64,000 nucleotides of DNA, taken from NCBI RefSeq assembly GCF_000972845.2, contig NC_040032.1, positions 10,886,334 to 10,950,333 of the forward strand, given 5' to 3'. Below are positions 37,001 through 47,548 of this stretch, piece after piece (positions within the stretch are counted from its first letter, which is position 1; every line of letters starts with the position of its first letter). The notes beneath the pieces were generated by a model, which was not told the DNA's origin, did no database searches, and was given only the letters and a program-made list of their open reading frames with translations. The translations under genes and the position numbers were made by a program. This DNA comes from Larimichthys crocea (lineage: Eukaryota > Chordata > Actinopteri > Sciaenidae).

Positions 37001-37827
37001 CAACAACAACAACAAAAAAAAACTGTGATTAAAAAAAAAGGAGTGTTTTTCCCCCCCTCTGCAGCTGATAATGCAGTCTCCCTGTGGCTGATGTTAAAGT
37101 TTAATAATACGAGTCCGAGGCCTCAGATGAGATGAAAATCCGTCCCCGCTAATGGCCGACCCAGAGCTGTGCTTTTTTTGGAGAATCATCTGCATCAAAT
37201 CAGGAATTAGATCGTTCATCCATTAAATGAAAGTCGCCTTGTCAGAGAACAACAGTTCTCTCTGAACTATAATCTTATGAAAACTGTGGAGCTGCAGGGA
37301 CAGGCTGGTTTCAGATTGGGACCCACTGCAGCTTATTATTATTCCTGGACAGCTAACACTCTCTGAGCTCTTTGAAATGTCTTAGTACCTTTAGAATCCA
37401 CAATGTGGCTGATGTGAATTGGCAGTGTGGTTTTTATTTTCAATGACAGACAGCTGCTTCAAAGAAGTTTCTAAATTTGCTCCTCCTGAGAGAATCAGCG
37501 TGAAAGGAGCTCTTAAAATGTTTACTCATTCTGCTCCCCTTCCCAGACGGCAGAAAGGTTTTTCTGTTTTAATATAATCACCCCGCTCGATATTGAAACG
37601 CGCGTCAACATGTCCTCCCTCTTCTTCTTCTTCTGTGTTTAGACTTCTCTCCGCCAGCCTCCCCCCTCAGCGGCTTGTATCCATCATTTCATGCAGAGGG
37701 CGACTCGTTCTTCGGGGAGCTGGAGCACGCTCCTGCGTGGGACTGGAACATGGCCTGGGTGGAAGAAATGGAAGCTAAGTACAGAGCGCACTATTCTGGC
37801 AGGACTGCCAGACCCTTTGACACTTAG
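22063..37827 (+). CDS. robo4: Roundabout homolog 4 (Robo4), 18 coding exons
   Basis: Exons: 22063-22261, 27032-27358, 29337-29494, 30566-30686, 30822-30960, 31202-31329, 31409-31756, 31861-31982, 32067-32238, 32369-32566, 32654-32696, 32836-32948, 33331-33657, 33797-33901, 34122-34257, 35783-36004, 36088-36437 and 37643-37827. All junctions are GT-AG and in phase; the total is 3393 nt, 1130 codons plus TAG. Domains: signal peptide about 1-17; charged His-rich linker to 66; Ig1 about 75-175 (SPPRIVHHPSD, then CRAEG and YACVARN); Ig2 to 268 (CGPPTGHPEP, YVCVASN); Ig3 to 357 (CQAKGDPPP, YTCTAVN); FN3 about 365-473; FN3 about 474-571; membrane span about 599-620 followed by CRRH. The tail has a CC0-like YGTFYVDL, a CC2-like MLPPPPLP, TAEEAIQYLELS, MGYICGP and WDWNMAWVEEME, which parallel human ROBO4 segments. 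Robo4 is an endothelial guidance and vascular-stability receptor. The domain set (FN1, Ig4 and Ig5 missing relative to robo3) and the tail motifs identify robo4 rather than robo1/2. Confidence 0.93.
24840..24970 (+). mobile_element. LINE 3' tail (fish non-LTR retrotransposon)
   Basis: CTTCTTCTTACTCCTTTTTG, TTTTGGTTTGCATATTCGAAA and AATAAACACTTCAATCAATA followed by A9 form the characteristic 3' end of a fish LINE family. Only the tail is present (5' truncation). Confidence 0.6.
25008..25093. repeat. Perfect 43-bp tandem duplication
   Basis: Two identical, directly adjacent units (25008-25050 and 25051-25093) beginning AATTCATTGTGACATC and ending AGACACAAAA. Zero differences imply a recent event. 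It lies about 320 bp upstream of the alternative robo4 first exon. Confidence 0.95.
25416..25485 (+). CDS. robo4: Alternative first coding exon of robo4 (second signal peptide)
   Basis: This exon lies inside the long first intron. ATG ATG opens a frame reading MMTSCVSMAILLLLLSVFG and on to VLLSG, a textbook signal peptide, and reaches a strong donor (TCAG|GTAAGTC). It is 70 nt long, so it ends in phase 1, exactly as the upstream exon 22063-22261 does. It can therefore splice to 27032 in frame, giving SG-SRVRAQNSPPRIV. The resulting protein would be 1087 residues, with Ig1 starting almost directly after signal cleavage, like the short human ROBO4 N-terminus (known family fact). Its coding part has no acceptor before it, consistent with a promoter-linked first exon. 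This may be the main start; transcript data would decide. Confidence 0.72.
26759..26925 (-). mobile_element. MITE, copy 2, 100 bp upstream of robo4 exon 2
   Basis: Starts TAGGGTTGCAACTAC and reads TGATTAATCAATTAGTTG, GGTCCATAAAATGTCAG and AAATAGTGAAAAATG, the reverse complement of the blocks in copies 1 and 3. The final half of the element is eroded. Confidence 0.7.
27359..29336 (+). other. robo4 intron 2
   Basis: Noncoding. A segment at about 28010-28410 (AGCTTATTCCATGCAGAGG, AAAACAGATTTACCAAG) resembles a decayed fish retroelement. There is a short CA repeat at 28637-28656. Nothing else recognised. Confidence 0.6.
29495..30565 (+). other. robo4 intron 3
   Basis: Carries the SINE-like repeat at 29902-30105; otherwise nothing recognised. 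Confidence 0.75.
29902..30105 (+). mobile_element. SINE-like repeat in robo4 intron 3
   Basis: Nearly full copy: GTAAATGGACTGTACTTATA, CACTCAAAGCGCTTTACAG, TCGCCCAAGGACACTTCGAC, GGGATCGAACCGCCAATC and GGACGACCCGCTGCC. Read on the minus strand, GGTTCGATCCC is a Pol III B-box, so its internal promoter would point against robo4 transcription. Confidence 0.8.
34258..35782 (+). other. robo4 intron 15
   Basis: 1.5 kb of unique-looking, AT-rich DNA. No exon, repeat family or RNA gene recognised. Confidence 0.7.
35855..35878. repeat. Coding AAC repeat (poly-Asn) in robo4 exon 16
   Basis: An AAC-type trinucleotide run inside the coding frame encodes NKNNNNNNC in the cytoplasmic tail, just after the CC2-like motif. 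It has no counterpart in the aligned robo3 exon. Confidence 0.9.
36438..37642 (+). other. robo4 last intron
   Basis: Contains a short GT repeat (36677-36698), a (CTC)n repeat (36842-36871) and A-rich runs. No other exon recognised. Confidence 0.75.
36842..36871. repeat. (CTC)n microsatellite
   Basis: About ten CTC units in the last robo4 intron. Confidence 0.95.
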
Positions 37828-38847
37828 GGACTCTGCCAGAAGAGGAAAAGATACAACATAACTTAAAAAAAAAGCACCTCACAGAACTGCAAGACGAGGA
37901 GCGGACAGACGTGATACTGCATCAGTTACTGAGAGTGCTAGAAACTATTTGGAGGTCTGAATAATCCAGGGTCCAGATTTTTCTGTCAAGGACAGATAAA
38001 TATCTGTATTTGAAATATAATTGGAGCCTCACTCCCTGATGTTTCGCTCACCTCTGCTACTAGATGCACATTTTGTTTGTCTTTTAATAGTTCCCAGTTT
38101 ACCTCAGGGCCGTCCAGCCACTATTCGGCATCCTTCGGATGACTTCCACTGAGTTTTAAAGTCTCGTTTCCTTCCCCGCGTATCCTTTCCTCTCATTAAG
38201 GAACAGGATAATTAGATACTTCCCTCTGGATGTTCTCACCCAGCGTGTTTGGAAAAGGCCAAAAAGTCACAAAGGCAGGATGTGAGAAAGTGAGAAAGCG
38301 AGTCATTACAGTGTGCTCGAGTTTCCCCCTCACAGCACACATTTGTTTCCTATTTTCATGTTTGCTGCAGGATTTGTAGGTCCTAAACAGAGCATAGTGA
38401 TTTTGTACAAACCGTTTTAGTGTATATATACATATATATGCAGCATATTCAACAAATGTTATTTAAATAATTGTGAACACGTTCCAAATCATTTTCTGTC
38501 TTCCTGTTTATTCTGGTGATTTCTTCGACATTCTGGGAATTCTTTTATATTTTAAAGATTGTTTTTATCTTCATACACCCTGTCCACTTTTTAACGTTAC
38601 TCAAAGTTTGCATTAGACGAAACATGTTGTAGCTCAGAGTAGAAGAAATGTAGGAAAAGTTGTTTTTGTTCAAATTTAACTGAATTAAGTTAGTAAGCAT
38701 TCACCGGGAGGTTTTGTAAAATGAAAAGCGCTCTATGCGTAGCTTAGTCTTTGCAATTTCTATATATAAATTCACTAATGTTTTTGATTTTGTAAGCGTT
38801 TTTTTTTTTGTTGTTGTTCACATTACATGATTTGTTTCATAGTTTTG

Positions 38848-38935
38848 AATAAATCTTTGTATTGACTGAAATCAAGTTTTACATTTTGCCAGGACTTTAT
38901 ATTTGGAGTGTGTCCAAGCTGAGCTGTGAAATAAA
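38848..38935 (+). terminator. robo4 polyadenylation signals (two)
   Basis: AATAAA occurs at 38848-38853 and again at 38930-38935, about 1.0-1.1 kb after the robo4 stop. Both are followed by T/GT-rich sequence (TGTTACATGTTGTATG after the second). The 3' UTR is therefore about 37828-38960, AT-rich, with no coding signal. Confidence 0.65.
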
Positions 38936-40553
38936 AAGTTCCTGCCATGTTACATGTTGTATGCAACAGTGTGAGAGTTATTATTATTAAAAAAATACAC
39001 CTTCATGCAAGCTTCAGGATGCGTTTGTAGCTCCTTGTTTCCGTGTCTGTGGATGTGGATGAAGTGAAGCATCTTCTCACATTACACAGCGTCCCTCTGT
39101 GGCCTGTGGGCAGGATTTAATTGACCACTGCTGTTCTTATTGGCTGTGTGGAGCAGGAAGGTGATATAGACCTCATCTGTTTTGCTTGATTAACCGAGGC
39201 AAACAAAGCTGCTGTACTTTCTAATTACAAACCATCGCAGAGAATAATTAAAACTGAATCTATTTTTGTGTTTGTACAAAACTAGGACACATGGGGTTTT
39301 TGTCTTCTGTGTCTAAGTAATGTTTCCTCTCCAAAAGAAAAACCAAAGATTTCATGTTGGTCTCATGGAAGCCCTGATCTCTCCTGGCTTTATGACTTAT
39401 AGGACCATGTGAGGGCCTCGCCTCACTCTCCCCATTCCAGGAGAAACTGTGTTAGCCATGAAACTCACAGAAAACATTTTTCTAGAGCCACTGTTTGGTT
39501 TGTCCATTTAGGACTACTGTAGATAGAAACATGGCACACTGCATGGAGGACCTGCTCTCTCTGTATATATGAAAGTCTAATTTAGTCCCATTTAGAAGAA
39601 GGGGTAGAGCTGTACTTCAGCCTCTTGTGGCCAATAATGAGTATTACAACAACAAACCTGTTGTTACGTCAGGCACACATGGATCACCATTTTATTTCTC
39701 AGAGCTTCCACATGCTTCTCTCAGTCTTTGCCCATTCTTCTGACTTGATGTTTCAGACCTCGTCTAAGTTGCATTAAAGTATTAAGATATTCTCAGTGTA
39801 AATCTGGTACGATTTCTTCAGTGACTTTGTGTTCAGGATGAGTGTTTGTCATGCAGCTGCAAAGCACAACATGCTCTTTTCCAAAGTAATCCGTGTCTTA
39901 TATCTGGGCTGCTGAGGTCAAATGAGACTGGGAACGTTGAGCAAAGAAGTGCTTCGCTGTCTGTTTCATTTATAAGCTGCACAGAGGCAGCAACGCCAGG
40001 ATCAGAATTTATGGAGTGCAGTATTTAAAAAAGCCAAAGCCAGTCCATAATTATCGGAGCTGAGAAAACATGTCGGAATATGAAGCACAGGGGTCATTCG
40101 TATTTCTTTTCAGAAGAGGAGCAGGCTTTGTTTCTGCACCGAAATTTGAAGAATGATTGAATTCAGTGTTTTTTGTGGCTTTTTATTTAATTTTCTAAGA
40201 CCTGTTTGATGGCAGCTATTGTCAGATAAAAGTCAAACAGACCTGTAATTGGGAGAAGGGTCAAAGCAGGCTAAAAACATGAATAATTAAGTCAAAATAG
40301 GCTTTCTAGCACAGAAATCAGGCTTTAAACCAGAATGAGAAACAGTTTTTTGGTGTTTGGTGCATGAAAATCAAGTATTAAAGGGATAATATATATATGT
40401 CCAATAAGTTTTTCAAATAAAAAAGGGCTGTACATTTTTGTGTAGGAATGGACAAAGTATCCACCAGTAACAAGATATTTATCAAAACGTAGCAGCCCCA
40501 ACTGTGTTTAATCTATATACAAAATACAGCATGTATTGCATTATTTGTTGTGT

Positions 40554-40555
<2 letters not shown>

Positions 40556-40596
<41 letters not shown>
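40556..40596. repeat. (GT)n microsatellite
   Basis: About 20 GT units, intergenic. Confidence 0.97.
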
Positions 40597-40599
<3 letters not shown>

Positions 40600-41185
40600 A
40601 CACTGGACTGCCAAAGGGATAATCCTTCATCTGTCTTCTTCACTAAAGGCCATATGTTTCTACAGGAAGCCTCCAGCTCCACCGAGCGGCACGCACACTC
40701 ACTGATAGATGAGGCCACGTGCACACTCACACCGAGGGGTTCACATACTAATGAATCAAGCACTACTGTATGTTTGCTTGTCTTATTAGCTCATATGAAG
40801 ATATGCATGCACACACGTTGCCCTTGGGAGTTCATGCATGCATCATACATTTCGGTCATTTGGGCCAAAACACCAGCTTTATATAGCATGTCAGCAAACC
40901 GATGACCCATATTAGACATGGCCTGAAACCATGCTAACCCAGCATGCACACGCGCGGACACATGTAGATTTGTCTTTCGTTGCAGTCTGTTATTTTACCA
41001 AATGGATAATTAATTTCTAAAGCCCAGACATAAAAATATGTGCAGTGGTGTGTGGAACCCACGGACGATGGAAGGAACCATTTTGTCTTAAATCATTTAG
41101 CAGTTTTACACGATAACACCCTCGGGTTGTCATAATTCGGCACCCAGCCATTCACTTCGATCCAATAACTGTATCGACACCTCTG

Positions 41186-41225
41186 TTTATATAATACAAT
41201 AGAACTTTATTGATCTGCGGGGAAA
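41186..41225 (-). mobile_element. Retroposon 3' tail, reverse orientation
   Basis: AATACAATAGAACTTTATTG followed by ATCTGCGGGGAAAT is the reverse of the common fish LINE/SINE tail that ends ATTTCCCC...AATAAAG. Only this tail is clear. Confidence 0.5.
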
Positions 41226-43151
41226 TGAGGTTAGTTTGTGGCCATAGACGTAATCAGATTCTACAGGGAGTCAAAGCAAATCAAGTGTACCAACACAAAC
41301 AGAATATCACACGAGGAGACGATATCGGCGAAGCGGTTAGCCCGATGTATATTTTTTTTAAAACCAGAGCACAGAAAGTGCACAGCACATTGATTCAGTA
41401 GCACACGTTACAACATGTAGTACAAGCAGCAGCACTCCAGTCGGTGTGATTACAGGAGCTGCAACACATTCTCAGCGTCTGTGGTTTGAACTGACTCCTG
41501 TCATCACGCAGGCGGCGGTTCAGGTGGCAGTGACACGCTCGCATTGATTGACAGCACTGGTTAACAGTGGTGTTGCATGCTAAAGTGGTAATCATTCAAT
41601 TAACTGGAAATCAATGGCACCCATACGGGCGATCTGTTTCAATATTGCCCTGCCAGTCACACACACACACACACACACTGTCTTGCACATTAGCACATTT
41701 ATTGGAGCTGCTGGTCAACTCGCCCACTGAACACGGACACCAGATGTCTCTGTTCATTTAGCATTTTCTTCAGCCTCCTCTCCTGTAGTGTCCAGTGAAA
41801 GGTCGACTTCTCAAAGGTTGGGTTAGGATTAGGTTCCACCTTTGTGACGTGCATTTTTCCAGAGAGGCTAAGAAGATTTCTTTCAAGCCACGAACTGTCA
41901 CTTTAAGGGTTCCATAGCATATTGCCTTCCTGTTGTAAAGGATGAACTACAGAGGCCATGAAAAACACAAGAAGATTCTATCTTCAGCCGGAGTTTAGTT
42001 TGTCTGTTATACTGGAAAAAACATGGTGTGGCGACTTCTTACACAGTGAACCTTCAATCCTTACCAAAAAAAGGTTGAGATGGTTCAATGCTATGTTGAA
42101 TTATAGCAAGAAAGTTTAAGCCCAGTTTAAATTCTCTAAAACTTCATGAAAAATACTGTAAACCTGTTTTGTTTTTTCCACACAAAGTGGAGGTGGTGGC
42201 TAATGCAGTGCAGGGATGAGTTATGTGTTTGTTCAGGTTTCCAAAAAACAGGCAGGTACATCAGCTGTACTCAGGTAAAAATGGTAGGACTAAAAAGATC
42301 TGCTGCTCTAAAGTCTTGCAGAAACAATATTCTTATATCTGTGCATGCTGAGTAAAAGTTTATAGCGCCCCCGTCTGTTGAATCATTTGAATATATGTTA
42401 ATGTAAAGTGTGACACGTTGATGATTTCCAACGTCGCTTAAATGTTAAATGTTCTGTTACCCTATGAGCCACGATATCATTCACCTTCTACAGACACTGA
42501 CCCCGCTGCCTTCATAATGGCTTCATTTCAGCGTCTCTATGTATGCATCACATCAGCCAAAAAAAAAAGAAGTCCCGAACATCCATCTCCGCTGTCACAG
42601 GCCAAATTAACATGGAAATTGGTGTGTTGCATTTTGGAATGAGGGAACGGGCCTTTAAACGACGCCGTCCCCTCCCTTTCATCCTTCCCTTTTTTTCTCC
42701 TCCTGCCTCTGTCTATATTCCTCCCCTCTCAGGCCGTCGGGCCCTCTTCCTTCAGACCTGGTGGGCGTTTCGGCCCTGACACTGGCTCCTAATGAATGAG
42801 CGAGATGATTTATAGCTGAGCGAGAGAGAAAAGAAGGGAGGGATGGAGAGAGGATGGAGGGAGGTTGAAGGGGGGGCATGGAAAGGGTAAAGGGGTGTTG
42901 GGTCACAGCGGAGAAGGTCAGCAACGTAAATCTTCTCATTGTTTTGTGTTGTCCTCTGCTCTTGCTAACAACCTAAGAACACAATATGCATTGTAATCGT
43001 CGTGAGGACGTATGAGGACACAGGACTTCCTTCCAAGACAGAAACTACTACGATGGAACAAATCATTGCTGTTTTAAAGGAATGGTTTGAATCTCTAACA
43101 ATGCATTGTATTCACAGTAACAAACATGATTTTATGTAAAATAGTAGTATA

Positions 43152-43265
43152 AAGTAGCAATGTAAATACTCAAGTTAAGTACAAACCGAGTACTGTACTT
43201 AAGTATTCCCTTACTCCAGTGAGAACAGCTACATGTACTCAGTCACTGGAACATTAAGTAACTTT
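43152..43265. mobile_element. MITE-type fragment, GTACTTAAG family, copy 1
   Basis: AATACTCAAGTTAAGTACAA and GAGTACTGTACTTAAGTATT match a common teleost repeat. Related fragments are at 49640-49860 and about 57348-57470. Confidence 0.55.
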
Positions 43266-43917
43266 GGGTCAAAGGTTTAGCCCCACGAGGAGGCCGTGTG
43301 GACGAGACTCCAGTGAGGCATGAACAAATAAAAGTTAGAGTAGAGTAAGAATAAAAAAATGCAGGTCCGACAATATGAGCACACAACTGTAAAATGTAAG
43401 AACATCATTACTGAAATATATCAAAGGTCCCCACATACCCGAGGATGTTCAGACTCTGACAGAGAAGAACAAAAACTAACACATTTATAAAGTTTCTGCT
43501 TCGAGCGTGATCAGAAACCTTCAACTCAACTACGAGAAACTAAAGCTCAGTTTGTTGAGTGAGTCTTTGCGTAACGGGAATCCAGCCTTGAAGGTTATCA
43601 CAAGAACTCCTCGTACATAGTTTGCCACCCAACTCTCGGCAGGAATTTGTCACAGAAATCTGTGGCCACATTCCTAAAAATACACCGAGCATAGCACAAT
43701 GCAATCCAGTTAAAGGTTAACGGTGTGACGGATAAACCTGCCACCACGGCCACACATCGTCGTTCTGCAGTGCAGTACGCTTCACCTTCCATCTGTATGT
43801 TCATACTTCAAACATCCTGTAGAATACTACAGGGACTCAATTACATAACATGTTGCAGCTGTTTAAGCTGGATTTGTAATGTGTAAAGAGGATTTTCATT
43901 CTGGATCATCATCATCA

Positions 43918-44342
43918 TGTCCCAGATGGTTTCAAAGGATGGACCCAAATGCAGAGGCAGAGGCAGTACATGAAACGTAACTTGAATAATTCACTTGGCT
44001 GGGATGAACACAAAGGATGAAACAAAGTAAAAGTGGCAAAAAAAAACCACAAATTAAAATTCAATAGACAAACCCCAGAACTAAGAAAGAAAACAGGAGC
44101 AGTAACATGGGCACAGACACATGATGAACAGACCAAGACACAAAGGAAACACAGGAACTAAATAACCAGGCGGGACGACCTGACACAGGTGAGACTAACG
44201 ACACAGGTGAAACTAACGACACAGGTGAAACTAATCAGGGTGGAGCAGAATGATGAAACAAAGGCAAGGAGCAGAAATACACAGACACAGACAGAGGAAG
44301 AGAGAAACCACAAAATAAAACAGGAAACACAAAACCGTCACA
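43918..44342 (-). mobile_element. LTR-like dispersed repeat, copy A
   Basis: On the minus strand it starts TGTGACGGTTTTGTGTTTCC, contains three imperfect units of GTTTCACCTGTGTCGTTA, a TTATTTAG box and later GCATTTGGGTCC. It shares opening TGTGACGG, T-rich composition and overall layout with copy B at 45420-45767. I recognise the type as a frequent fish repeat but do not assign a family. Confidence 0.5.
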
Positions 44343-44699
44343 CGTCATCGGAATAATGTGACTTTATTGAAGTCGTCACAATAACTGCTTTATCTAATAC
44401 AGACAGGCAAAAGACAAAAACCCAAATCCATTCAGCACGTTATGTGTTATGTGTGTTGCTACAGTGAAATATTAACGTGGTTACACTATAACCTGTAGTA
44501 TCAGGCCTTTAAAAACACCTGTCAGTCAAATCTTAATACATTTATCAGGATCTGTGTCTGATTTCTTTTTCTGCCACCTTCATCATCTCCGTCTGTGGAC
44601 TGCAACAAAGCTGTGCTGCTGCATCTTATCATGCTCTTTACTGAAAGAAAGAAACACACCGTAGGCTATTCATGTATGCAGGTGAGTGTGTGAGTGTGT

Positions 44700-44890
44700 G
44701 TGTGTGTCAGTGAGCTTGCGTATGCCGAGACACGACGAGCATCCGCGGGGAGGGGTGTGCCTCGTCTCAGGTGGACGGAGGGAGGGAGTGTGTGTTGCAC
44801 TCTCGGAGTAGAGAGCTCTGCAATTTCATGCTCCTCGGCGCGTACAGCACTCGCCCATGTGCAGTGCGCTGCAGGATGGGGAGAAGAATG
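44700..44890. other. Isolated CpG-rich patch between two 3' ends
   Basis: Contains many CpGs (GAGACACGACGAGCATCCGC, CTCCTCGGCGCGTACAGC) in otherwise CpG-poor intergenic DNA. No gene model fits either strand. It could be an orphan promoter, an enhancer, or the start of a noncoding RNA. Confidence 0.3.
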
Positions 44891-45419
44891 GGGCATTAAG
44901 AGATTAAGAAGCAAACAGAGCTTCAGAAATAAGGCAGAGGGTTTTTTTTTATTTATTTAGGTCTGATTGGAAAGTTGAAGGTTTCAAGAAGTTTGTGTGG
45001 AGTTTTTCCAAGTTCGTCTTATGGATTACTTATGTGATTTATGCCCACTATACACTAGAAAACTTTCAAGACTTTTTTTTTATGGTTTTGCATAAATCAT
45101 TTGAAAAGTTGTTTGGTGTGAGACCTCATCTGCCGTGTGCATGCTTCTCTTCATTCATGTGACTGATGATTCTCAGGTGACTGCCGTGTGACCTTTAGCC
45201 TCACTGACTGTCATGTGACATCAACTTGACTTCATTAGTTTGGGGAGAAGTCGTCGTGTCGTGTTTCTTCTTCAGCGTTTCCTGTTTACTTTTCTAATTC
45301 TTTCCTCTCCTCCCGTCTGTAATGTCACTTCCTGCCCTCGTCCCTTGTTTTGTTTCCCGCCACTTTTGATCGTCATTTCCGCCCTGACGAGTTTTCACCC
45401 GTGTCTTGTTATCTTCACT

Positions 45420-45767
45420 TGTGACGGTTCCCTGGGTAATTTGAGTGTGTTTCCTTGCCCGGCTGATTGTTGGTGGAAACACCTGGGAGTGAGGGAGAGT
45501 ATTTAAAGCTCTGTCTCTCTCTGTCAGGCTCCACCCACCTCTCCTCATGGTTTTTTGGTTTCTTTCTCTTCATCGCACACAACACCTCACATCTACACAT
45601 TTTCACCCATGCATACACGCACCCTCACCACTGACTGACTGACTGATTAACACACCCCATTGCTTCTTTGGTTTGTGTTGTTGAATTCTTCACAATAAAT
45701 AACTTTAATTTTGGCCTTCAAGTCTCCCTTATTGTGTTTGTCATGGCTCTAGAGCCGGGTCGTGACA
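45420..45767 (+). mobile_element. LTR-like dispersed repeat, copy B
   Basis: Starts TGTGACGGTTCCCTGG and ends GAGCCGGGTCGTGACA. It has a TATTTAAAGC box in its middle and CACAATAAATAACTTT before its end, as a solo LTR would. Opposite orientation to copy A. Confidence 0.5.
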
Positions 45768-46700
45768 CTTCCCTTGTGTATTTTCTTTTTTGTGTAAATG
45801 CGTCTAAACTTATAATTTAATTTATGAAATAATACATTCATTGTTTCACTTAATAACAAAGAACACGTGTAAAGGAAAAATGCACTTTTCATAACAATTT
45901 AGCAGATTTTGTACAGTGATAAATTGATGTTTTGCCTTTGACTTCAAATATGAGTTGACATTAATTCAGTTTTGTGCAAAAATACACTTTAAATTTCACT
46001 GAGCTTCATATGAAATTTCCACTTCTTTACAGTATTTTTATCATAAAACTTATATCACTACAACAGTGTCCAGGGAAACTAAGATTTTGAATTAAATCAC
46101 AACAAGCAGGGCTCGATACTAACTTTTAAAAGTGGTTGCCAGGCTGACAGAAAAGTATCACTTATATTTTTCAGTCATAGATAAGTTTAATAATGACACA
46201 AAAGAATTGTTGTAGTATTTGACTCCTGGTATACAAAATATCAGTAGTCTGACTGACTGAATGCAAATAAACACACATGCATCAGACTGTAACTGCAATA
46301 TTTAAATATCAATGATACAACAAATATAGAATGAATCTTTCACTGTTTGCTGCCCGTTTTTTATGTGACGTGGCTGCTGAAGGCAGACTTAATTGCAAAT
46401 TGTCAGCCCCGACAGGACTCACTTCATGTTAGCTGAACTTTAGAACGTGATTTAGCACAGGACGAGGACTGTGCATTTTATTCTCACTGGAAGTTTCATG
46501 CATTTATTTCTCTCCCGTTAATTTCCTTTTTTTATTACATTAGTGTTTATCTGAATAAGCGTAGTATTAGGTGGTGCTGTGGTCAAAATTCTGTTCAGTT
46601 TGGTGAGTCACCAAAGCTCTCGTGTCGTCCTTGGTATAATGATGTAACGGCGTCATGAAAGTGAAAATAAGCAGCCTGGTACTTGGATCAGCAAATGTAT

Positions 46701-46706
46701 TTTATT
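46701..46706 (-). terminator. robo3 polyadenylation signal
   Basis: TTTATT on the + strand is AATAAA on the minus strand. It lies about 830 bp after the proposed robo3 stop. The 3' UTR would be about 46685-47536, A/T-rich with long homopolymer runs near 47190-47235. Confidence 0.5.
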
Positions 46707-47536
46707 GTACATTTACAAAACAACAAGAGTACAAAAAAGTCAGTCCACAGACATTTTTTAGTTTGTTTTGGAAGGAGTATATGCAAATTTTATCTCACAA
46801 CTGCAGCAAACAGTCCCTCAGACGGACGTGGAGGAGCGGGGAGGGAGGTTTACAATCAAACTTTTATAAAGCCTGTCTGTCTGCTGGCACACCGGAACGT
46901 TTCGCTGCAGGGAAACCAAAAGAAACATAGAAAAGTATGACATTCGTAGCGGACTACATGGGCGCAGGGATCCCGGTTCTGGGTGGGGGAAGTGTCCATC
47001 CCGGGAGCGAGAACCCGCTCGTTTTGGCTTTTCTTGACCTCCTCCACCTCTCGACCAGCAAACACACTTTGTGCTTCGTATTTTCTGTTGTTTTGCCATC
47101 ACAACAAGAGAGTGCAACAGTAGTTAATGCTTTTCCAAAAAGTATACATTTTGACAAAAAGGTTGGCACATTCAAGACGAGCTTTTTTTTCTTCTTTTTT
47201 TTAATAATAAGACTTTTTTTTTGTTTGTTTTTTTAACTTTAATCCTCATAAATACAATATACATCTTTTTCCCTGTATCCAGAGCCCACAAAAGAACAGT
47301 ACAGACACAGGTATTTACAAATCAAGGGAGAGGAGTGAACTCTGTAGCTCATAAATAATCATAGTAATACCAAAAACATGATGTAAAGTCCGTTATGTCT
47401 TTCTTTCACAGCAATGACGTGGAGTCTGGGTGTCCTGAAACCCAAAACTTCTCCTCTTGTCCAGCTCGTCGTGTTCACAATGGAAAGATGGTGGATGATG
47501 GAGGCATCGAAGGTACGCTGACAGTCACTGGTGTCC

Positions 47537-47548
47537 TTATCTCATTTC
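47537..47548 (-). CDS. robo3: Terminal robo3 mini-coding exon (three codons and stop)
   Basis: On the minus strand ACTAG precedes GAA ATG AGA TAA. Joined in phase 0 to the exon ending KHNE at 50606, it gives a C-terminus KHNEEMR, close to the KRREEPR end I recall for human ROBO3. The remaining exon is 3' UTR, reaching an AATAAA near 46701. This is the only short acceptor I found in the 3-kb interval that gives a ROBO3-like end, but with three codons the call depends on the match and on the phase. Confidence 0.6.
   Translation of the reverse strand, partial: EMR

Larger units (their letters stand above)
38960..46680. other. Intergenic region between convergent robo4 and robo3
   Basis: No coding gene recognised. 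Contains microsatellites (40556-40596, 41659-41680), a retroposon tail (41186-41225), a MITE-type fragment (43152-43265), two LTR-like repeats (43918-44342 and 45420-45767) and an isolated CpG-rich patch (44700-44890). Confidence 0.65.
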
